Shown here in pieces: positions 26,013 to 34,654 of a DNA stretch of 64,000 nucleotides. Every line of letters begins with the position of its first letter. The stretch's first letter is position 1. The stretch lies in NCBI GenBank assembly GCA_964441025.1, contig CAYTXG010000009.1, positions 9,565 through 73,564 of the forward strand. Reading direction: 5' to 3'. The notes under the pieces were generated by a model. That model was not told where the DNA came from, did no database searches, and saw nothing but the letters and a program-made list of their open reading frames with translations. Origin of the DNA: JAAZIN01 sp964441025 (GTDB lineage: Bacteria > Bacillota > Dethiobacteria > DTU022). A program made the position numbers and the translations under genes.

Positions 26013-27252
26013 GATAAAGATATCCAGGAACCCCGAAGTGCGCAGTTTATTGGCCCTTCTCGCTGTTATGCTGGCCGGGCTGCTCGTTATCGCCCTGCTG
26101 TTGGGCCTTGCGGGAAGGCATCATTTAAAGCAGGCCTTTGTGGAAAACCATGCCGCCTTAGTGGGTGTGATCGCCGAAAAATACCCGGAAGCTGAGTCCG
26201 GTTTGATCGAGTCGCTCATGCACCCGAATAAAGAAGCTGTTACCAAAGGAAAAGAAATCCTCTCAAAATACGGCATCGGCAGAGACAATCTTCATCTGGA
26301 AACACCCCTGATGCAGGATTTATTTCGCTACAACCTGTCCTTCTACCTGTTGCTTCCCCTACTTGCCGGCGCAGCTTCCACCGCGGCGATCCTGCTCTTT
26401 TTGCGCAAACAGTACGGGCAAATCCGGGGAATCACCCGCTATGCCGGGGAAATCAGCCGGGGGGATTACACCCTCAAGATCCGGGATAACCGCGAAGGCG
26501 ATCTGAGCATCCTTAAAAATGAGATCTACAAGATCACCACACTGCTCAAAGAACATGCCGGGGCGCTGCAGCAGGAGAAAGCCCTACTGGCCGATTCTCT
26601 TGCCGATATTTCACACCAGCTGAAAACCCCTCTTACCTCGCTTTCAGTGCTAAACGATCTGCTGTCGGATGATCCTGATGAAGAAAAAAAGGCCCTGTTC
26701 CTGGAACGTATGCGGGCCCAGCTGCAGCGCATCGAATGGCTGGTCAGCTCTCTGTTGAAACTTTCACGGCTTGATGCAGGCGCAGTGATCATGAAAAGGG
26801 ATCGAATCCCCGTCAGCAATCTGGTGGAGAAAACACTGGCTACGCTGGCCATGCCGCTGGAGGTGAAAGCGCTCACAGTTCACCTGGAGGGTGACGCAGG
26901 AGTCAGCTTTACCGGAGACTTTGAGTGGAGCTGCGAAGCACTGATCAACATTATCAAAAACTGTATCGAACACACTCCTGAGGAGGGATCGCTCAATATC
27001 TCCTTTGCGCAAAATCCCATCTTTACGGTAATCAACATTGCAGACAGCGGCATCGGGATTGCCCCGGAGGATCTGCCGCATATTTTTACCCGCTTCTATA
27101 AAGGTAAAAACGCCGCGCCCGACCAGGTGGGCATCGGCCTGGCCATGGCCCGGGCCATCGTGGAGAAACAGGGCGGTGACATTACCGTGAAAAGCGATCC
27201 CGGCAGCGGCTCAGAATTCACCATCAGATTCTATGATCAGGTGTCACAGTAA
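26005..27252 (+). CDS. Sensor histidine kinase (HAMP, HisKA)
   Basis: Membrane kinase partner of the preceding regulator. TM1 lies at about residues 12-32, an outer loop of roughly 75 residues follows, and TM2 at about 112-135. HAMP-like region ITRYAGEISRGDYTLKI leads to HisKA with ADISHQLKTPLTSLSVLNDL near residue 205 (phospho-His). The ATPase part has NIIKNCIEHTPEEGS, NIADSGIGIAPEDLPHIFTR and VGIGLAMARAIVEKQGG. The outer loop is much longer than that of BceS-type intramembrane sensors, so it may sense a ligand directly. GTG start at 26005, overlapping the regulator stop. About 415 aa. Confidence 0.9.
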   Translation: MIEIKISRNPEVRSLLALLAVMLAGLLVIALLLGLAGRHHLKQAFVENHAALVGVIAEKYPEAESGLIESLMHPNKEAVTKGKEILSKYGIGRDNLHLETPLMQDLFRYNLSFYLLLPLLAGAASTAAILLFLRKQYGQIRGITRYAGEISRGDYTLKIRDNREGDLSILKNEIYKITTLLKEHAGALQQEKALLADSLADISHQLKTPLTSLSVLNDLLSDDPDEEKKALFLERMRAQLQRIEWLVSSLLKLSRLDAGAVIMKRDRIPVSNLVEKTLATLAMPLEVKALTVHLEGDAGVSFTGDFEWSCEALINIIKNCIEHTPEEGSLNISFAQNPIFTVINIADSGIGIAPEDLPHIFTRFYKGKNAAPDQVGIGLAMARAIVEKQGGDITVKSDPGSGSEFTIRFYDQVSQ

Positions 27253-27397
27253 ATAACCATCCCCGCACAGAAAAACCCCCACCCCTGTCTATCCCGGGGA
27301 GGAGGGATTAACCCGTAAGTCCAGTTGACCCTCCCTCTGACTCACAACATGGTCATATGCCTCTAAACCCTTTACTCCTGCTGTGGGTGACGAAACT

Positions 27398-27441
27398 GTC
27401 ATAAAAATAGTCACCGCAGTGTCACCCTGAAGGGATACAAT
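27398..27441 (+). promoter_or_regulatory. Three phased GTCA(C) repeats and -10 before the ABC exporter genes
   Basis: GTCA at 27398, GTCAC at 27410 and GTCAC at 27421 are spaced 12 and 11 bp, followed by a -10-like TACAAT at 27436-27441. The -35 region has no consensus and is occupied by the repeats, as expected for an OmpR-type activated promoter. The exporter ATPase start is 31 bp downstream. Regulation by the adjacent response regulator is inferred. Confidence 0.5.
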
Positions 27442-27472
27442 ATTGGCATCAAAAGAGAAGGAGTTCTTATTT

Positions 27473-28156
27473 ATGGAGATTTTACGGGTTGAAAACCTGT
27501 CCAAGGTCTACGGAAGCGGCGCCGCCCAGGTCAAGGCCGTTGACGGTGTCACTTTCGGCGTGAAGAAAGGTGAATTCGTCGCCATTATCGGCGCCTCCGG
27601 CTCGGGCAAATCAACACTGCTGCACATGCTCGGGGGTGTGGACCGCCCCACCTCGGGCAAAGTATTCGTCGAAGAGACAGAAATATACAGCCTCAATGAA
27701 ACGAAGCTGGCCATATTCAGGCGCCGGCAGGTCGGCCTGATCTACCAGTTCTACAACTTGCTACCCATTTTAAATGTGGAGGAGAATATCACCCTGCCTC
27801 TGCTGCTCGACGAGAGGAAGATCGATCCCCAATTTTTAGACGAGCTTTTAGGGACTTTGAATCTGGCAGAACGGGCCGCCCACCTGCCCAATGAACTCTC
27901 CGGCGGGGAGCAGCAGAGGGTATCCATCGGCCGCGCCCTCATCAACCGCCCTGCCCTGGTCCTGGCGGATGAGCCTACCGGAAACCTTGACAGTAAGAAT
28001 TCACAGGAGATCGTTGAGCTGTTGAAGCTGTCGAACCGGCGCTACCACCAGACCCTGCTCCTGGTCACCCATTCCCATGAGATCGCCCTGCAGGCCGACC
28101 GCATGATCACCCTGGCCGACGGCAGGATTGTCAAAGACGAGGTAATCCGGCCATGA
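27473..28156 (+). CDS. ABC transporter ATP-binding protein (MacB/LolD/BceA type)
   Basis: Cytoplasmic ATPase for the FtsX-type permease encoded next. Walker A is IGASGSGKSTLLHMLGG, Q-loop YQFYNLLPILNV, signature LPNELSGGEQQRVSIGRALI, Walker B ALVLADEPTGNLDSKNSQEI, and switch His LLLVTHSHEIA. Length 227 aa is typical. ATG at 27473 with AAGGAG about 8 bp upstream, preferred over earlier codons. It overlaps the permease gene by 4 bp (ATGA). Such pairs usually export or release antimicrobial peptides or lipoproteins, and their control by a neighbouring two-component system fits an envelope-stress or peptide-resistance role. Confidence 0.94.
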   Translation: MEILRVENLSKVYGSGAAQVKAVDGVTFGVKKGEFVAIIGASGSGKSTLLHMLGGVDRPTSGKVFVEETEIYSLNETKLAIFRRRQVGLIYQFYNLLPILNVEENITLPLLLDERKIDPQFLDELLGTLNLAERAAHLPNELSGGEQQRVSIGRALINRPALVLADEPTGNLDSKNSQEIVELLKLSNRRYHQTLLLVTHSHEIALQADRMITLADGRIVKDEVIRP

Positions 28157-30771
28157 ATATCCTGAACCAGCTCACCCGGCGCAGTCTGAAGCTCAACCGG
28201 AAGCGCACCATCGTCACCATCATCGGGATCATCCTCTCGGCAGCGATGATCTGCGCCACCATCTCCATCGCTGTCAGCTTCCAGGACCTCTTCCTTCAAA
28301 GGGCAAAACAGACGGATGGTAACTTCCATGCCACCTTTCGGGATGTTCCCCTGGAGCAAAGCCAATATATCACTGAAAACAGCTACACTGATACAGCGAT
28401 GTTCAGCAGGAACCTGGGCTTTGCCCCTTTCGACCATTCTTCCAACAGATACCGGCCTTACTTTTTCATCAAGGAATATGACGCCGTCGCCCTGCGGCAT
28501 ATGCCCATCCAGCTGATGGAGGGCCGCTACCCGGAAAAAGCAGGCGAGATCCTGATTTCTGAAGAGGCGATTAAAGAAAGCAACCAAGCTTATCGTATCG
28601 GTGAAAGGATTTTTCTTGAGCTGGGCCAACGATACGAGCCCGAGGGTGAAAAACTGCTCGATGACATGCCCTACGATGAGTCGGAGCAATTCGTCACCAC
28701 AGTCCCAAGAACTTACACCATCACCGGCTTTATTGCCAAACCGCACTTTGAGAATTTCAGCAGCAACCCCGGGTTTACCGTTGTGGCCTACCTGGACCGG
28801 GCGACTCTCGGTGCAAATGACAAGGTCAACATCTCTATCCTGGGAAAAAATCCGCGGCAGATCTATGACCGGGTGCCGGAGATGGCCAAGGAGGCGGGTG
28901 ATGTGGAATATGCCTACAACGGAGAGCTTTTAAGATACATGGGCATCACCAAAAACGAACGGGTCCTCGCCATGATCAACACCGTCGCCGGGATCGTGAT
29001 CCTGCTCATAGCCGTCGGCTCGGTGACGGTGATCTACAATGCCTTCGCTATCTCGGTGAGCGAGCGCAAAAAGCAGTTCGGGCTGCTGGCAAGCACCGGG
29101 GCCACGCCCAAGCAAATCCGGAACGCTGTATTTTCAGAGGGCGCCTTCCTGGGGCTCATCGGTATACCGCTGGGGATACTTTCAGGCATCGGCGGCATCG
29201 GTGTAACCCTTTCGGTAGTAAACCGGCTGATGACGGGCCTGTTTTTCGAGCAGGATATCCCCCTGCGCCTGGTCATCTCCCCGCTTTTGATCCCCCTCAC
29301 GGTGCTTTTTGTCGGACTGATCATCCTCATTTCCGCCTACATTCCGGCCAACAGGGCGGCGGCGATCCCACCCATTGAGGCCATCCGGCAGAGCGCAGAT
29401 ATAAAAATCAAGGGAAAGACCGTGAAGACCTCCTGGCTGACGCGCTTTCTTTTTGGCATCGAGGGTGAACTGGCCCTGAAGAACCTGAAGCGCAACCGCC
29501 GCCGCTACCGGACCACCGTATTTTCGCTCTTCATCAGCATCGTCCTCTTCGTCTCTTTCTCCACCTTTATCAATTTTGTAATGACCGGGGGCGGGATGTA
29601 TTACCAGGAGATCAATTTCGATCTGACAGTCATGGCCGAAGATCTTTCTACCCATGAGCAAAAAATGTTCTATGAACAGGTGGCCTCACTTGAGGGGGTG
29701 GAAAGGTGCGCCATGGTCAGGGAGATGCCCACGGATTCATGGCTGGAGGAAGCCCGCTTCAGCCCTTACTTCCAGAAAAATTACCTGGAGCAGGATCGGC
29801 TTCCCGCCGATGAGGAGGGCCGCCTCCATTACTACTTCCACCTCATTGCGCTGGGAGAAGATGAATTCAACAACTATATCGCCGAAAACGGCTTTAACGC
29901 GGATCTGTTCAAAGATAGCGCCCACTTGAGGGGAATCCTCATCAATAAGACGATCACGCATGAGGTGAAACTGGCCGAATTTGAACCGCTGCAGATTAGA
30001 GCGGGAGATAAGCTGGTGCTGAGCGGACTCAATTATGGTGAGGTTGATCGCGAAGCAACTCCCCCAACCTTTACCGCTGAGATCGCGGCCGTAACGGGCA
30101 GCTGTCCCACGGGGGTTCAGCCCTCCGATATCGGATATAGCTACCTTGTCTTCTCCGAAGGATCCTTTGAGGCCATCGGCGCATTGCTGCAGGAGGGGCG
30201 TGAGGACCGGGGCGATGATCGCGGCACCCTCCAGCTCTTTCTGGCAACCGCGGAAGGATCCGGACTGGCTGAACAGATCTTCACGATCAGTGAGAATACT
30301 GCACAAAACCGCATCCACATCAATGATATCAGGGCCACACAGCAGGAGATGGATCGCACCATGTCGGTGATCAACATCTTTCTTTACGGCTTCATCACTC
30401 TCATCACCCTCATCGGGGTGACCAATATCTTCAACACCATCAGCACCAATGTGGCGCTGCACCGCCGCGAATTTGCCATGCTCAAATCCATGGGGCTGAC
30501 CCCGCGGGGCTTCAGCAAAACGATCAACTATGAAAGCATCTTCTACGGTCTCAACGCCCTGCTTTACGGCCTGCCGGTGAGCATTCTGATCAGCCTCTGG
30601 ATGTACAACGGCTTTGGCAATTATTTGGGATTCACCTTCTTCCTGCCCTGGAAGGAGATCTTCATCTGTATCGCCGGGGTCTTTATCATCGTCTTCATGA
30701 CCATGCTCCATGCAGGCTCAAAAATGAAACATGAAAACATCATCGATGCGCTGAAGGAGGAGAACCTGTGA
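28153..30771 (+). CDS. FtsX/MacB-like ABC transporter permease, large
   Basis: Membrane permease of 872 residues. TM1 is at about 17-40 (TIVTIIGIILSAAMICATIS); a large outer domain runs from about 45 to 275. A first FtsX block of three helices spans about 275-405 with VSERKKQFGLLASTGATPKQ, then a further helix near 455-475 after LKNLKRNRRRYRTT, a second outer domain at about 480-735, and a last FtsX block at 740-855 with HRREFAMLKSMGLTPRGFSK. This duplicated layout resembles BceB-like or LolCE-like exporters but is longer than BceB (about 650 aa). Start ATG overlaps the ATPase stop. Substrate unknown, probably a peptide or lipid. Confidence 0.9.
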   Translation: MNILNQLTRRSLKLNRKRTIVTIIGIILSAAMICATISIAVSFQDLFLQRAKQTDGNFHATFRDVPLEQSQYITENSYTDTAMFSRNLGFAPFDHSSNRYRPYFFIKEYDAVALRHMPIQLMEGRYPEKAGEILISEEAIKESNQAYRIGERIFLELGQRYEPEGEKLLDDMPYDESEQFVTTVPRTYTITGFIAKPHFENFSSNPGFTVVAYLDRATLGANDKVNISILGKNPRQIYDRVPEMAKEAGDVEYAYNGELLRYMGITKNERVLAMINTVAGIVILLIAVGSVTVIYNAFAISVSERKKQFGLLASTGATPKQIRNAVFSEGAFLGLIGIPLGILSGIGGIGVTLSVVNRLMTGLFFEQDIPLRLVISPLLIPLTVLFVGLIILISAYIPANRAAAIPPIEAIRQSADIKIKGKTVKTSWLTRFLFGIEGELALKNLKRNRRRYRTTVFSLFISIVLFVSFSTFINFVMTGGGMYYQEINFDLTVMAEDLSTHEQKMFYEQVASLEGVERCAMVREMPTDSWLEEARFSPYFQKNYLEQDRLPADEEGRLHYYFHLIALGEDEFNNYIAENGFNADLFKDSAHLRGILINKTITHEVKLAEFEPLQIRAGDKLVLSGLNYGEVDREATPPTFTAEIAAVTGSCPTGVQPSDIGYSYLVFSEGSFEAIGALLQEGREDRGDDRGTLQLFLATAEGSGLAEQIFTISENTAQNRIHINDIRATQQEMDRTMSVINIFLYGFITLITLIGVTNIFNTISTNVALHRREFAMLKSMGLTPRGFSKTINYESIFYGLNALLYGLPVSILISLWMYNGFGNYLGFTFFLPWKEIFICIAGVFIIVFMTMLHAGSKMKHENIIDALKEENL

Positions 30772-30784
30772 TTCAAGAGGCAAA

Positions 30785-30819
30785 AGTGGGACAAGAAGGA
30801 CCGTCCCTCTTGTCCCACT
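30785..30819. repeat. Perfect 12-bp inverted repeat (AGTGGGACAAGA type)
   Basis: AGTGGGACAAGA (30785-30796) and TCTTGTCCCACT (30808-30819) flank AGGACCGTCCC, just after the exporter permease gene. There is no T-run. The central ACCGTCCC is shared with the GAGTCA-type repeats of this window, suggesting a related repeat family. Confidence 0.65.
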
Positions 30820-30866
30820 GTAAGGAAACAAGGATCCCTTAATTCCTTACCGGGAGGTGCAGGGCT

Positions 30867-31058
30867 GTGAAGATGATTAAGGTAACCTCAAAAGGGCAGG
30901 TGACGCTACCCCGGGATTACACAGCTGTCCGGGGTAAGGCTTTACCCTTTCCCCTGTCAGGGGTTCATCTCGTAGGTATCTTTCAACACCAGGACCCTAT
31001 CGCTCCAGAACCGGTTGAATTTTTCCGGATCGGCGGCGGGCTTGCGGATCATTTTTAG
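30867..31058 (+). pseudogene. AbrB/SpoVT-type DNA-binding domain, truncated relic
   Basis: A GGGAGG ribosome site precedes GTG at 30867 (or ATG at 30873). The first residues, MIKVTSKGQVTLPRDY, are the classic start of an AbrB/MazE swapped-hairpin domain (IKVTSKGQVTLP). After about 17 residues the similarity stops and the frame runs into the end of the convergent acyl-CoA dehydrogenase gene, giving 63 residues in all. A working domain needs about 45-50 residues of this fold, so this looks like the 5' remnant of an antitoxin or regulator gene cut off by rearrangement. No toxin gene remains nearby. Confidence 0.6.
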
Positions 31059-32651
31059 AAGCAGTTCCGCCTGGGCAGGGGTGGCCCCCCGCTTGCTGTA
31101 AAGCTGCAGCGCAAAACTGGAAAAGTCGCGGACCATGAAGTCAAAGATCTGTTCGACGACATCATCGCCCACATCGTACAGGGCGGCGTTTTCCAGGATC
31201 AGCTGGCCGTAGACAACAAGGGTGAAAAGCTCACCCAAAGCCAGCATCAGGTCCGTATCCCTCTGCTGTTCGGCCCCGGGAGCGGCGCTGAGCAGGGATT
31301 CTTTAAAAAGGGCGATCTGCTCCTTGAAAATATGCACATTAGGCAGATCATAGCGGTCATAGGCTGGACTGTAATCATGAAAGCGGATCTTGCCCAGCCC
31401 CCTGGCCGGCCCCTGGTCAAAGAGAAAGGCGTCATGCCGCGGCTGGTCTTGCCTGGGTACCCCGGGATAGGGCTGAGGATTGAAAAAATAGTTGGGAATA
31501 AACTTGTTGATCAGGGCAATGTTCACATGAACCGTCCCCTCAAGCTTGGGCAGGGCGCGGATATCACGGGCCGCCATCTCAAAGTAGGTATCGCTTTCAA
31601 AGCCTTTCGCCGCGATCACATCCCAGAGCAGATTGATCACCTCTTCGCCCTGGGTGGTCACCTTCATCTTCATGGTGGGGTTATAAAGCAGGTAGCGCCT
31701 GTCGTCAGGCGAAGCGGCCCTCATGTAGTCCGCCGCACGCAGGGCAAAGAGTTTCATAGCCGTCAGGCGGGTACAGGCATCGACAAAGAGCTGTTTCACA
31801 TGGGGAAAGTCGGTCACATAGATGCCGTAAAGACTGCGGTTGGCGGCATGATTCAGCGCCTCGTACAGGGCGTGCGTGCAGATGCCGATAGAAGCCCAGC
31901 CCAGGTTGTACTTGCCCACATTGACCGTGTTCAGGGCGGCATCCCAGGCAGCGGGGCCGCGCGAAAGGATATCATCCCCGGTGATGGGGTAGTCGCGCAG
32001 AATAAAATCGGCGACGTAAGACTGCGAGTTGACGATATTTTTCACCAGTTCATAGTTTTTGTGCCTGTAGTTGGCGGAGAAGAGCACATATTCATCTGTG
32101 CCGGCGATCTTGCCGAAGGTGGAGACCATCCCGGCGATATTACCGTTGCCGATATAGTATTTCTCGCCATTGGCCCGGTAGGTGCCGTCGGGTTGGGGAG
32201 CCAGGGCCATATCTGTGGAGTAGATATCGGCGCCGTGCGCTCTTTCGGATAAGCCGAAAGCGAAGACGTGACCCTCCTTGAGCAGCTGCGCCGCCCGGCG
32301 CCTTGCCTGCTCGTTGGGGCTCATCCAGATGGGTCCCAGGCCCAGTATGGACACCTGCCAGGTGTACCAGTAATGCAGCCCGTAAAAAGCCAGGATCTCA
32401 TTGAATTCGCAGTTCCGCCAGGTATCCCACCGGCAGCCCTTCTCTCCCAACCCATCAGGCGTGAGCAACTTGTAAAAGATCTTGTTGTCGCGCACAAACT
32501 GCAGAAAGTCATCATACCAGACCCGCTCGCGATCGTCTTCTTTGAGCTTTACCTTGCCCTTTTTTTCAAAGAAATCGATTGTCTTGAGCATGATCTCCCG
32601 CGATTCTTCATCAGGGTAGAAACGATCATGGCGCTTTGGATTAAGCAGCAA
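30957..32651 (-). CDS. Acyl-CoA dehydrogenase-family protein
   Basis: Flavoprotein of the acyl-CoA dehydrogenase/oxidase superfamily, 564-567 residues. The middle region has FGLSERAHGADIYSTDM near residue 135 and ANGEKYYIGNGNIAGMVST near 165, the usual flavin-binding beta-domain blocks. A C-terminal helical part contains LPKLEGTVHVNIALINKF near 390, the EGT motif where many members place the catalytic Glu. About 170 further residues follow, longer than short-chain enzymes. The TTG at 32651 is preferred because GGGGAGG lies 7 bp before it; the GTG at 32660 would abut that site. No electron-transfer flavoprotein genes are nearby. Substrate unknown. Confidence 0.82.
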   Translation of the reverse strand: MLLNPKRHDRFYPDEESREIMLKTIDFFEKKGKVKLKEDDRERVWYDDFLQFVRDNKIFYKLLTPDGLGEKGCRWDTWRNCEFNEILAFYGLHYWYTWQVSILGLGPIWMSPNEQARRRAAQLLKEGHVFAFGLSERAHGADIYSTDMALAPQPDGTYRANGEKYYIGNGNIAGMVSTFGKIAGTDEYVLFSANYRHKNYELVKNIVNSQSYVADFILRDYPITGDDILSRGPAAWDAALNTVNVGKYNLGWASIGICTHALYEALNHAANRSLYGIYVTDFPHVKQLFVDACTRLTAMKLFALRAADYMRAASPDDRRYLLYNPTMKMKVTTQGEEVINLLWDVIAAKGFESDTYFEMAARDIRALPKLEGTVHVNIALINKFIPNYFFNPQPYPGVPRQDQPRHDAFLFDQGPARGLGKIRFHDYSPAYDRYDLPNVHIFKEQIALFKESLLSAAPGAEQQRDTDLMLALGELFTLVVYGQLILENAALYDVGDDVVEQIFDFMVRDFSSFALQLYSKRGATPAQAELLLKMIRKPAADPEKFNRFWSDRVLVLKDTYEMNP

Positions 32652-32660
32652 AGCAGACAC

Positions 32661-33163
32661 CTCCCCGTTGGTTTGCCCATCCCCGGTCAGTAACAGTTAA
32701 CCGCCGGTCATGTCAGTCACTGCCGGGTACCCCCTTCTCAGGAGGAAGAATCGAAACAATCTCCTGCCAGTACCTATAGTATTAATTCTTCCAACTGGTT
32801 GAATATCCTTTATTATTACCCCTGCAGGCAGCCCGTAAATGCCCGGGTGCTGGCCTGGAAGCAGCTGTAGAATATTGCCGTTATTTTACCCGCCGGCCCG
32901 AAGATTCCATTGTTAGCCGGCGCCCGGTATGATAGAGTTTTATTAAAGATTGGGCGAAAACCCCCAAAGTAAACCTGGTTTTTTCACTGGGAGGAGCGGG
33001 GGCAGCCATTTTTCTGTGAACCGGCGGAGCTAAATAAGCGATATGAATTTTAATAAGTAAACTATGCAATCCCCCGGCCCTGCCGCACGCAGGCGCGGTG
33101 GAAGAGGCACTGTTCAAAATTGATCTGTAGCATACTTTATCTTTCCCGGGGGAGGCCATACGA
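32661..33163. other. Divergent intergenic region
   Basis: These 503 bases separate the acyl-CoA dehydrogenase gene (minus) from the MBOAT gene (plus). They contain the ribosome site of each flanking gene (GGGGAGG for the first, GGGGGAGG at about 33149-33154 for the second) and an AT-rich stretch at 32765-32820 likely to include promoters. I see no gene, RNA or strong repeat. Confidence 0.5.
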
Positions 33164-34582
33164 TTGGTATTTTCCAGCCTCTATTTTCTCTGTGTTTTTT
33201 TGCCCCTGAACCTGGCCCTGTACTATGCCATCAAAAACAGAACATACCGCAACTGTCTGCTGATCATCACCTCCCTCCTCTTCTATGCCTGGGGAGAGCC
33301 GGTGTGGGTTTTGCTCCTGATTTTTTCCACCCTTTTCGATTACTGCAATGCGCTGCTGGCAGGGCGCTACCGCGGCCACTGGAAGGGCAAGGCCGCCGTT
33401 GCCCTTTCGGTGACTGGGAACCTGCTTATACTGGGGTTTTTTAAGTATTCGGGCTTCATTGCAAACAATGTGAATGCCTTGTTCGGCACAGGTTTTGGGG
33501 CCACCGCCTTTGGCCTGCCCATAGGCATATCCTTTTACACCTTCCAGACCATCTCATATGTCGTCGATGTACACAGGGGAGAGACTGAGGCGCAGCCGTC
33601 GTTCTTCAAACTGCTGCTCTTTGTCTCTCTTTTCCACCAGCTGGTGGCCGGTCCCATTGTGAGATACAGGGACATTGCAGCTGAAATAGAGCACCGGGTG
33701 GAAACATTTGAACAGTTCAATTACGGTGTGAGACGCTTTATTATGGGCCTGGGCAAAAAGGTGCTTATCGCCAACACGGCGGGAAAACTTTGCGGTAATT
33801 TCCTGGGCACGGATTATTCGCGGCTGCCCGTTGCCGGGGCCTGGCTGGGCATTTTGCTCTTTGCGCTGCAGATCTATTTTGACTTCTCCGGGTACTCCGA
33901 TATGGCCATCGGCCTGGGAAAGATATTCGGCTTTACTTACAAGGAAAACTTTAATTACCCCTATATTTCCAGATCCGCCACCGAGTTCTGGAGGCGCTGG
34001 CATATCTCGCTGGGCAGCTTTTTCAGGGATTATCTCTATATCCCCCTGGGCGGAAACAGGAAACGCCACATTGTAAATCTATTTGTGGTCTGGTCGCTCA
34101 CCGGGCTGTGGCACGGCGCCAGCTGGAATTTTGTGCTCTGGGGCATTTACTATTTCCTGCTCATATTTATCGAGAAGGTATTCCTTCTGCGTATATTCGA
34201 AAGGCTGCCGGCCGTTGTCTCCAGGCTTTACCTGTGGACGGCGGTGCTGGTGGGTTGGGTGTTTTTCTACCATCCGGACCTGGGAGAAGCAGCCGGGTTT
34301 CTCGGGGTTATGTTCGGAGTGAAAGCATCGGCATTTACCAGCCCTGAAGTGGCCATCCATTTCTGGAATAATGCCCTTTTTTTAGTCATTGCCGCTGCTG
34401 GCTGCACCCCGCTCATGAAGCGGCTGGCCGGTAGGACCGGGGGCGCACTTCCTGGAACGAATCCCATGATATCAGCAGCAGACAGGGTGCTGCGGCCTCT
34501 TGTGAGCATGGCTGTGCTGGTTCTATCAATTATCTTTCTTGTGGGGCAGTCATATAACCCCTTCCTTTACTTCAGATTTTAA
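33164..34582 (+). CDS. MBOAT-family O-acyltransferase (AlgI-like)
   Basis: Polytopic membrane protein that moves an acetyl (acyl) group across the membrane for O-acetylation of an extracellular polymer. About 10-12 helices over 472 residues. FSSLYFLCVFLPLNLALYYA at the start and GISFYTFQTISYVVDVHRG near 125 are typical AlgI blocks. EFWRRWHISLGSFFRDYLYI near 285 carries the conserved RRWH, and GLWHGASWNFVLWG near 320 the catalytic His. TTG start at 33164 with GGGGGAGG 9 bp upstream. The next gene encodes a DHHW-motif protein, the usual partner acting outside the membrane. The polymer is unknown. Confidence 0.92.
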   Translation: MVFSSLYFLCVFLPLNLALYYAIKNRTYRNCLLIITSLLFYAWGEPVWVLLLIFSTLFDYCNALLAGRYRGHWKGKAAVALSVTGNLLILGFFKYSGFIANNVNALFGTGFGATAFGLPIGISFYTFQTISYVVDVHRGETEAQPSFFKLLLFVSLFHQLVAGPIVRYRDIAAEIEHRVETFEQFNYGVRRFIMGLGKKVLIANTAGKLCGNFLGTDYSRLPVAGAWLGILLFALQIYFDFSGYSDMAIGLGKIFGFTYKENFNYPYISRSATEFWRRWHISLGSFFRDYLYIPLGGNRKRHIVNLFVVWSLTGLWHGASWNFVLWGIYYFLLIFIEKVFLLRIFERLPAVVSRLYLWTAVLVGWVFFYHPDLGEAAGFLGVMFGVKASAFTSPEVAIHFWNNALFLVIAAAGCTPLMKRLAGRTGGALPGTNPMISAADRVLRPLVSMAVLVLSIIFLVGQSYNPFLYFRF

Positions 34583-34654
34583 GGCTGTCATGGCTTTTTG
34601 GCGTCCCCATGCACCACGGCGGCGCCGGCTACAAAATTACTGGAGGCAATGATC

